Assembly: GCF_007565055.1 (NCBI RefSeq)
Contig: NC_044565.1
Span: 42,111,711-42,175,710, forward strand
Length of the DNA stretch: 64,000 bases
Direction of reading: 5' to 3'
Source of the DNA: Rhinopithecus roxellana
Lineage: Eukaryota; Chordata; Mammalia; Primates; Cercopithecidae
Made by a program: the position numbers and the translations under genes. The notes below the pieces were generated by a model that did not search any database, was not told the DNA's origin, and saw only the letters and a program-made list of their open reading frames with translations. Below are positions 56,852 to 64,000 of the stretch, piece by piece (position 1 is the stretch's first letter; each line of letters opens with the position of its first letter).

Positions 56852-57334
56852 TTTTTGAGGGAAGGACAAGGGACGTTCCTTACTTACTGAACTCCTTAAG
56901 CCGGAAAAGGACTAGATGGAATGTGGAGTGGAGAGGCTTGGACGAATGTTTATGGCTGTATTGGGGATTTCGTGATGGATTGATGATGTCTGGTGTCTTG
57001 CTTGCTTCGTCTTCTTTTCTCACTTACTTTCATAATTCCTCCTTCTTCTTCCTCCTTCTTCCTTCCTTCCTTCCTTCCTTCCTTCCGTTCCTTTCTTTCC
57101 TTTTTTCTTTCTTTCTTTTCTTCGTTCTTCTTTCTTTCTTTCTTTCTTTCTTTCTCTTCTTTCTTCTCTTCTTTCGTCTTCTTCTTTCTTTTTCTTTTTT
57201 CTTTTCTCCCTCTCTCTTCCCTCCTTCCCCTCTCCTTCCTCCCTCCACTCCCCTCCCTTCCCTTCCCTTCCCTTCCCTTCCCTTCCCTTCCCTTCCCTTC
57301 CCTTCCCTTCCCTTCCCTTCCCTTCCCTTCCTTT
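56852..57334. other. Unexplained insert with polypyrimidine tract inside L1 'A'
   Basis: The L1 phrase expected to continue directly after GGCCACAAG is found only from about 57335 (ATAATGTCTTTGTGTTGGG). Between them lie about 180 bp of unrecognised, non-L1 sequence (56860-57036, with AAGCCGGAAAAGGACTAG and TTGGACGAATGTTTATGG) and about 300 bp of pyrimidine repeats. On the minus strand the insert ends in eight A, compatible with a retrotransposed tail. Confidence 0.6.
57037..57334. repeat. Polypyrimidine tract: (TTCC)n, (TTTC)n and (TTCCC)n
   Basis: Almost 300 bases of T and C with very few G. It starts with TTCC units, moves through TTTC units, and ends with about 15 perfect TTCCC pentamers (57256-57331). 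The plus frames (151 and 123 codons, rich in S, F, L, P) and minus frame (K, R, E) come from the repeat. Mirror-symmetric tracts of this kind can form triplex (H-) DNA. Confidence 0.97.
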
Positions 57335-58440
57335 ATAATGTCTTTGTGTTGGGTAGCAGGGTAATTCTGACCTTATAAAAAGAGTTTAAAAGTATTTCTT
57401 CTGAAATTAGTTCAAGAATGATTATTGTTATATCCTTTTTAAATGTTTGGTAGAATTTAGTCATGAAACCATCAAGTCTTGAGATTTTCTTGGGGGAGAC
57501 TTTTTATTACGGATTCAATCTCCTTATTTATTACTGATTTGTTCAGATTTTCTATTTCTTCATTATTCAGTCTTGGTAGATTGTCTAGAAATTTATTCAT
57601 TTGGAGAATAGTATAGGTATGTGTCTAGAAATTCATTTCTTCTAGGTTATCAGATTTGTTGGTATTTTGTTTTTCTTAGTAATTTTTTTGTATTTCTGTG
57701 GTACCAATTGTAATGTCTTCTCTTTTATTTCTAATTTTATTTGAGTCTTCTCTCATTTTTTCTTAGTCTGGCTAAAGATTTGTCTATTTTATTTTTTCAA
57801 AGAACCAACTCTTAATTGTGTTGATCTTTTGAATTTTTCTTAGTCTCTATTTTATTTATTTCTGCACTAATCTTTATTATTTCCTTCTGCTAACTTTGGG
57901 CTTAGTTTGTTCTTAATTTCCAGTTACTTGCTATGTAACTTCAGGTCATTTTCTCAAGATCTTTCTGCTTTTTGATGTGCATATTGCTGTAGACTTTCCT
58001 GTTAGACCTACATTTGCTGTATCCTACAAGTTTTGGTATGTTGTGTTTTCATTTTAATTGTTTTGAAGGTATTTTTACATTTTTCTTTTAACTTCTTTAT
58101 TAACTCATTAATTGTTCAGAAGCGTGTTGTTTAGTTTCTATGTATTTGTGAATTTTCCAAAATTCTTCCTGTTATGAATTTCTAGTTTCATTTTATTGTG
58201 GTTAGAAAAGATACTTGATATAGTTTCATTCTTCTTAAATTTACGGATCCATATTTAGTGCCCAATGGTGATCTATCCAGAAGAATGTTCTATGTGCCCT
58301 TGAGAAGAAAGTGTATTCTGTTACTGTTGGATGAAATGCTCTGTATATGTCTACTAGGTCCATTTGGTCTAAAGTGTTGTTTAAGCCCAATGTTTCCTTA
58401 ACAATCTTCTATCTGAATGATGTGGTTTAGCTACTTTGCT
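57335..58440 (-). mobile_element. Old L1 'A', antisense upstream ORF2 (fourth piece)
   Basis: AAATGTTTGGTAGAATTTAG, TCCTTATTTATTACTGATTTG, TCTAGAAATTCATTTCTTC, TCATTTTATTGTGGTTAG and GAAAGTGTATTCTGTTAC follow antisense ORF2 toward its endonuclease part. Similarity fades near 58440, so the element appears 5'-truncated or deleted there. Confidence 0.8.
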
Positions 58441-58928
58441 ATTCCAAAATGAGCAGAGACCAGTGTCTCCTTGTTTGGGTCTGGTCATTGAGGTGGACCC
58501 TGAGGCTAGGTGGAAAAACTAGCATTCTAGAAACTCAAATTAAGTTTTGCTTCCTACCAGGATTCTGAAGGCAACTAGATCAGCTTTGCAGGTGGGTAAT
58601 GACCTCTGTCTCCTTTCTTTGTTTCTACCTGACCCCAGGCCCTTTAGCCATAACATTTTTCCAAGTATTCCCCATGAGATGAGAGAAGAGTGGGCTTCCT
58701 AAGAAGTATCTTGGAATTCTAGAGAAGCTGGATGACTGCCTCTAATTCTCAGTTCTCTTTTCTCCATGTAGAAACTGTGGGACCAGGAAAATCTTCATCT
58801 GGCATTGCAGACATGAGGTGGGATGGGAGGGGGGTTGACATAGAGTGAGATCATTCTTCTTACCCTTCTAATTTTTGTTTCATTCAGTTCTACAGAACAT
58901 GTGATATCTCCAGCTTGTTTCCAAGTGT
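58441..58928. other. Unassigned sequence
   Basis: About 490 bp with no recognised repeat or gene. It might contain decayed 5' UTR of L1 'A', which I cannot confirm. Confidence 0.4.
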
Positions 58929-58938
58929 TGTGGTTTTC

Positions 58939-59258
58939 TTTTTCTTTCTTTCTTTTTTTTTTTTTTTTTTTTTGAGACGGAGTCTTGCTCTGTCGCCCAG
59001 GCTGGAGTGCAGTGGCCGGATCTCAGCTCACTGCAAGCTCCGCTTCCCGGGTTCACGCCATTCTCCCGCCTCAGCCTCCTGAGTAGCTGGGACCACAGGT
59101 GCCCGCCACCTCGCCCGGCTAATTTTTTGTATTTTTAGTAGAGACGGGGTTTCGCTGTGTTAGCCAGGATGGTCTCGATCTCCTGACCTCGTGATCAGGA
59201 GGCCTGTCTCGGCCTCCCAAAGTGCTGGGATTACAGGCTTGAGCCACCGCGCCCGGCC
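58939..59258 (-). mobile_element. Young AluY of Old World monkey type (minus)
   Basis: A full-length, little-diverged AluY with perfect 10-bp target duplications TGTGGTTTTC (58929-58938 and 59259-59268). It differs from human AluY by GGCCGGATCTCAGCTCAC, CGCCACCTCGCCCGG and CAGGCTTGAGCCACCGCG, a set I know from macaque and baboon AluYR copies. A small local change (ATCAGGAGGCCTGTC near 59193) looks private to this copy. Confidence 0.93.
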
Positions 59259-59300
59259 TGTGGTTTTCAAAAAGATGTCCTATCTTGAGAAGAGTTGCTA

Positions 59301-59379
59301 TTAAGTTGGTGCAAAAGTAATTGCGGTTTTGTCATTAGTTTCAGTGGCAAAAACCACAATTACTTTTGCATTGACCTAA
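59301..59379 (+). mobile_element. MADE1 mariner MITE (mir-548-type palindrome)
   Basis: A 79-bp near-palindrome. The left arm TAAGTTGGTGCAAAAGTAAT pairs with the right arm ATTACTTTTGCATTGACCTA, and a short GTCATTAGTTTCAGTGGC loop lies between. TA dinucleotides flank it on both sides (59299-59300, 59380-59381), as expected of mariner insertion. MADE1 is the Hsmar1-derived MITE from which the primate mir-548 family arose. Transcription of this copy is unknown. Confidence 0.93.
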
Positions 59380-59381
59380 TA

Positions 59382-59577
59382 GTTGAACTTTCTGTAGTGG
59401 AAAGTGGAGCTTGAGATTTTCTATTTTGCCATCTTGCTGATGTTACTTCCTGGAAGCTATCCTACCTGCTTTATAGCCTGTTTCTCTTTCCAGGCTAAAT
59501 CTATGAACCAGGGTTCTGAAGCTGGGATGGAGACAATGACAAGTGGATTTCTTAATGACATCCCTGATTTGGGAGCT
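59382..59577. other. Unassigned sequence
   Basis: No recognisable element between the MADE1 and the MST LTR. Confidence 0.4.
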
Positions 59578-60007
59578 TGATATGGTTTGGGTCTGTGTCC
59601 CCACCCATATCTTATGTTCAATTGTAATCCCCAATGTTGGAGATGGGGCCTGGTGGGAGATGACTGGATCATGGGAGTGGATATTCCATGAATGGTTTAG
59701 CACCATCCTCTTGGTGCTATTCTCGTGATAGTGAGTTCCTGAAAGATCTGGTTATTTAAAAGTGTGTAGCACTTCCCCGGCTCTTGTTCTTGCTTCTACT
59801 CCAGCCATATACTCCAGTGAAGTGCATGCTCCCCTTCACCTTCCACCATGATTGTAAATTTTCTGAGGCCTCCCCAGAAGCTGAGGAGATGCCAGCACCA
59901 TGCTTCCTGTACAGGCTACAGAACCATGAGCCAATTAAATTTCTTTTCTTTATAAACTACCCAGCTTCAGGCATTTCTTTATAGCAATGCAAGAACAGAC
60001 TAATACA
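59578..60007 (+). mobile_element. MST-type MaLR solo LTR
   Basis: Starts TGATATGGTTTGGGTCTGTG and ends GAACAGACTAATACA, with ATGGGGCCTGGTGGGAG, TGCTATTCTCGTGATAGTG, CCACCATGATTGTAAATTTT and GAGGCCTCCCCAGAAG between. The block set fits MSTA/MSTB, an MaLR class of intermediate age. GGAGC (59572-59576) and GGAGT (60008-60012) may be the target duplication. The 87-codon minus frame is within the LTR and is not a gene. Confidence 0.88.
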
Positions 60008-61708
60008 GGAGTCAAAAGCCTCATGAAGAAGGTAGCACAAACCTTGGGTTTTCTCAGCTTGCCTTTCCTAGTGTGAAACCATAACCTCACAAGCTGGCAC
60101 AAGAGTCATCAGACGCTCAGTGTTCTGAGCACACTGTGCCCAGTGGGGAAACTCCATTTCACAAGTGAGAGCTTGGCACAAAAAGGAAACCCCTACCACT
60201 CAACCAAACTTGCCCAGGACTTAGCCTCAGTAACAGGAAACTGGGGACAGAATGAGAAATAATGACATCCTGTATACTATGACACAGTAGCCCCAATAAC
60301 AAAGCTCTCTATATGGGTGCTGGGGGAGAGTGAGCCCTGTGTTTTTTGTGGCATCAATCTGGAGTAGAGTCTCTACCTCACTGAGTTGGGAGTGAGAGAA
60401 AGAGGAAGTGGTTTTGGTCAAAATACCACAAATTCTTACTTTTCTTAACAAATTTTTGTAAAGATTATTGAATAGATGTTCCTTCATTTGCTGTTCACCA
60501 ATAGGACAATTTCCAGAAACATATATATATATATATTCTCCAGCTTTGCTGAGGAGCAGGCTAGCATAGTTCCTCATGCTGTCATGCTGAAAGTTGATCT
60601 TTTAACCTATTTTAATTATTTTTAATAGTTTTCCTAGATATTCCAGTTTGAGTTGTAAAGCATTTAGAAAGTAAAATAAATACTTAACACTAATGCAAAC
60701 ACATAGCCAGTTGAGTGAATTGATCTGACTGATAGTCAATTATATCAAATTACTTTCATTGAATTTACCTCTTTTTAAGAAATCACATTTTCTGAACTAG
60801 TCAGTTATCTTATTACATGTCTCATAGCATATTTCAATAATACCTAATTTACCTGCTAACTAGTCACTACACAAGTTTTTTTCTAAATACAACTGCAAAA
60901 CAGGAAATAATCAAACCTGATCTCCAGTAGTCAAAAAAGATGCCTTAAAATTGGTCTATTAAATTTTACGTCATTTTTTTTTCATAGACAATATGTCAGA
61001 TGCTCACTGCTATTTTAGAAAATGTTTTTCCAAATGTGGTTTTCCGGTCCAAAGGTGAGAAGCACATTAAAGGGAGTAGAGGTACTAGGAAGGCACACTG
61101 ATGGACGTAACGGATGAGAGTGTATGAAAAAATTATAAAGAACAAATACAGAAACCAAAACCAAACAGACTGCCATTTATGCACTGAAATTTCCTTAGTA
61201 CATCTCATAATTGATTAAAACATGGTGAGTGATTGACTTGTGAGTGATTAAAGAATATTAGTATACTCTAAGGAAATTAGGACACTTTCAAAATATTTAC
61301 ATCAAGTATAGTTAAAATGAGATGTGTTCATGTTTGAGCGGGAGCTTTAGTTGCTAGAAAAGTGGGAAGAGGAGTTCATTTTTCCGTAATAGTTGTGTAG
61401 TGTCTACATATAGTGCAACAACCCATGGTGGGCTTATTTCGGAACAGACCAGTTGATCTATTGGGCAGATGCAAGATAAATATTTGTGGTATGAGTGACA
61501 TAATGATTCAACCAATTAATTAATTTTAGGAACTATTAAGCTGTTTACATTTCTATAGTCTAACAGAATTGACTTGATGGTAAGCTCTGCTATTCATAGT
61601 AGTTGCAACATATGGAGATTGCCTATGCCATGGACCTGCACAGGTCATAAACCTCAGCATTACCACTATTGTCGTTCCAAACTTTAATGACCTCAAAGGC
61701 TTTTGGCT
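60008..61708. other. Unassigned sequence
   Basis: No gene or named repeat recognised. There is a short (AT)8 at 60521-60536. The 116-codon minus frame 60577-60227 has no family resemblance. Confidence 0.45.
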
Positions 61709-61721
61709 AAGTTTCTTTCTC

Positions 61722-61805
<84 letters not shown>

Positions 61806-61807
61806 TT
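61709..61807. repeat. (TTTC)n tetranucleotide microsatellite
   Basis: About 22 nearly perfect units. Together with 41706-41834 it is one of two long TTTC arrays in the window. Confidence 0.98.
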
Positions 61808-61851
61808 TAATTTACATCTCTTGTCAGTGCTAATTATTGAATTTGTTTTTG

Positions 61852-61897
<46 letters not shown>
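61852..61897. repeat. (TA)n microsatellite
   Basis: About 21 perfect TA units, 45 bp after the TTTC array. Long perfect AT runs extrude cruciforms readily. Confidence 0.97.
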
Positions 61898-63154
61898 CCA
61901 AGAAAAGGGCTTGTTATCCATTATAACAGAGAGCAACTGAGGTATGAGGCAGTTGATTAATCCCAGCCCCTGAATAGGTAACCAGCTCTAATACAAATCT
62001 CATTTGAGCTTGACTTTGTTGAGCAAGGAAGTAAAGTGCACCTGGGTTCGGACATTAGGAATACAAAAATATTAAGGTAGTAAGAGAGAAGACAAGGGCA
62101 GAGATCGAATCAATTATCCAAAAAACTAGTCTGTTTCTTACAAAGTCAGGCAGAGAGATAAATCTATAGCTGAAAACTGTCTGGGAAATAAGGGAGAACA
62201 CAGAGAGGCTTCACAGAAGGAACCTGGAGGAATTTCCTGAAGAAAGACAGAGCCAAACTCCATTTTGTATGTATATTCTGACATTGGTGAGGGTAGGGGA
62301 AGAATAAATATGGAAGCCCACAGATGATATGCCTAATATTCAAAAGTTATAAATCAGTCTAACAAACTGTTGAATAACCTACATTCTATTTTCCTACCTT
62401 GAAATACATACCTTTACAATGATCCAAAAGCCCAGGCAGAATTTAGAATTTTTAGATTCCTAGAAGTCCCACACAAGGTCATGGTGCAGAGGGCCAGCCC
62501 ACAGCTCATGGCTCTGATGTGTCCCCTTCTTTTATCTTTCCCCTACTCTATCCTGAACTATGAGGAGCCCCAGTGTACCTTTGGGGACATGCCAGTGCAC
62601 ACAGCTAAGCCCCATTCATACTCATACCAACAGCACCCCCTGGCCATACAACAGTTGGGATGGTTAACTGGAACCGTTGTGGGAAATTCAGGATCCTGGT
62701 ACTTGGAGTGCCCTTTAAACAGAGAGTCTGTTTCCTTGGCTTCACAAATCTTTCCTCTGAGGGGGAAACATGACCTGAGAGAACTAGACCAAGACCCTCT
62801 ACAGTGAAGGCAAAGGCAGGGGCCTTGTCTCTCATATCACAGGGAAGTACTGGTTCGAATTACAAATCCCGGTCATACAGGAATCCTTAGTTCTTCGTAT
62901 TCTTTCAAATTGATTAATGCTGACTTAGGTTTGACACTTCAACTCTGCCCAAGCAGAAAAAGGGAGTCATGTTAGAACAGTTTTAACAAAATGATAAATA
63001 TTTCTCTCTTCATTCTTAAAACTTCCTCCTGGGAGAATTATTGGGATTCATAAACATTTTTAATTCTTCTTGATTTTCTATGCATCAGCTTTCCAAACAT
63101 CTTTATTTGGATATTTTATTTTATTTTAATGAGCTGTGAAAATTACAGAATGAA
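61898..63154. other. Unassigned sequence
   Basis: No assignable repeat or gene. The frame 62481-62807 (108 codons) shows no recognisable domain. Confidence 0.45.
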
Positions 63155-63285
63155 TGTTTTAAAAGAAAGCTCCTTGAAGGCAAGAACTGTCTTATTCACC
63201 CTCCCCTCTTTTTGCCTCATCTCATTGCTTAGGGCATTGCACAGTAGATGCTCAGCAAAAATTTCTTGAATATTGTAACAGCTAT
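63155..63285 (+). repeat. L2 LINE 3' end fragment
   Basis: AAAGCTCCTTGAAGGCAAG, AACTGTCTTATTCACCC, GGGCATTGCACAGTAGATGC and TCAGCAAAAATTTCTTG are the final blocks of L2. Confidence 0.5.
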
Positions 63286-63744
63286 GACTCAGAGACCAAC
63301 AGGCTATGTGAAATTTTTTTTAAAAGCACAACCAAAAGCTAACAAGGGTGCCCTTCTGTATTTCCCTGTTTGCCTTTGAATTTCGTTTTCTGGAGGGAAG
63401 AATGTGCAGTACATTAACAGCAGTTTGGAATAGATAGCAGAGTGAAGAGTGCTGGTCATCACAAATGTAGACACATATATCAAGGGGCAATTCCAGGCTG
63501 AGCACGCTTATCCACAGTTACAAAAGAGAGACCAGCAGGTTGAGTTGTCAGTTAGTCTAGGTCTCTCCTATATAGAGAAGTGGGAATGGAAGAGGTTAGT
63601 TCTCCCCAGGGCAGTAAGTAGGAAGTACATAGAGAAGGAAGGGATAGAAATCATAACATGGATGACCTTGAACTCCATGTTCAAATTTATCATGAAATCT
63701 TGTTCTCACACCTTAACATATCTGGATACCAATTTTTAGCTAAT
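63286..63744. other. Unassigned sequence
   Basis: No recognisable repeat or gene. Short frames such as 63449-63739 have no known content. Confidence 0.4.
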
Positions 63745-63900
63745 GATTAAACAATTAAGTAGTATTTATGACTTGAGCATTTAACAACTACTCAGTCATT
63801 TATGCACATAACAGCTGTATAAAAACTCTCATAATTCTCATTTTAGTAGTTCAGAAACCATAACAAAGAGACATCAATTAATCAGCCTTACACATCATAT
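63745..63900 (-). repeat. Possible MIR fragment (minus)
   Basis: GAGCATTTAACAACTAC, AACTCTCATAATTCTCATTT and AGTAGTTCAGAAACCATAAC loosely follow the reverse MIR core. The remaining bases to 64000 are unassigned. Confidence 0.33.
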
Positions 63901-64000
63901 GGCGATGCCTTGCAAACTAGAAGGTGCACATGGTCTTCAAATTTTCTTTTGCTTGATAACTGGTTCATGAAAACTTTCCACTTGTAGCTCAGTTTTTTTA

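Noticed and set aside
57256..57331. Possible telomere-like or satellite array
   Set aside because: The unit TTCCC is a simple pentamer, not TTAGGG, and only about 76 bp long.
56923..57378. 151-codon frame through the pyrimidine tract
   Set aside because: Compositional artefact of TTCC/TTTC/TTCCC repeats. The first 30 codons come from the unexplained insert and have no recognised content.

Overview
This window looks like nuclear DNA of a catarrhine primate, most likely an Old World monkey. It carries primate-only Alu and L1P elements. The youngest Alu (58939-59258) has the variant bases I associate with the cercopithecoid AluYR lineage: GGCCGGATCTCAGC near its head, CCACCTCGCCCGG, and GGCTTGAGCCACC at its tail. 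I found no host protein-coding gene, rRNA, tRNA or CRISPR array, and nothing bacterial. The open frames longer than 100 codons that I checked lie in L1 ORF2 remnants, Alu elements, microsatellites or old repeats, or have no recognisable content. The window is therefore intergenic or deep intronic. I cannot name the locus.

Layout. 1-6.1 kb: mostly unassigned sequence with diverged MIR and L2 fragments and a 260-bp CA-rich microsatellite. 6.1-9.7 kb: a complete but decayed MaLR provirus (LTR-internal-LTR, minus strand) with a Tigger-type DNA transposon inside its internal region. 9.7-14.7 kb: unassigned sequence with MER5A, MIR, L2-like pieces and a MER1B with its target duplication. 14.7-17 kb: an old L1M split by an AluS and an MLT1 LTR, followed by a second MLT1 LTR. 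17-25.6 kb: the most repeat-poor block. 25.6-29.3 kb: a THE1 LTR, then an MLT1 LTR split by a 5'-inverted (twin-primed) L1P. 29.3-37.3 kb: unassigned sequence with L2 and MIR pieces, a CR1/L3 fossil and a fossil Alu monomer still resembling 7SL RNA. 37.3-43.5 kb: an AluY, two further Alus, old L1 remnants and a large TTTC microsatellite. 43.5-58.4 kb: an L1 nest. It comprises an old antisense L1 broken by a rearranged second L1 with two orientation switches, a 150-bp templated duplication, two Alus, a full-length but dead L1P, and an unexplained insert with a long polypyrimidine tract. 58.4-64 kb: the young AluY, a MADE1 palindrome of the type that gave rise to mir-548, an MST solo LTR, TTTC and TA microsatellites and weak L2/MIR pieces.

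No genes act together here. The content is a record of retrotransposition, DNA transposition and local rearrangement. Family names rest on remembered consensus patterns and boundaries are good to roughly 5-50 bp. A RepeatMasker run with primate libraries, plus alignment to macaque and human assemblies, would settle names and locus.
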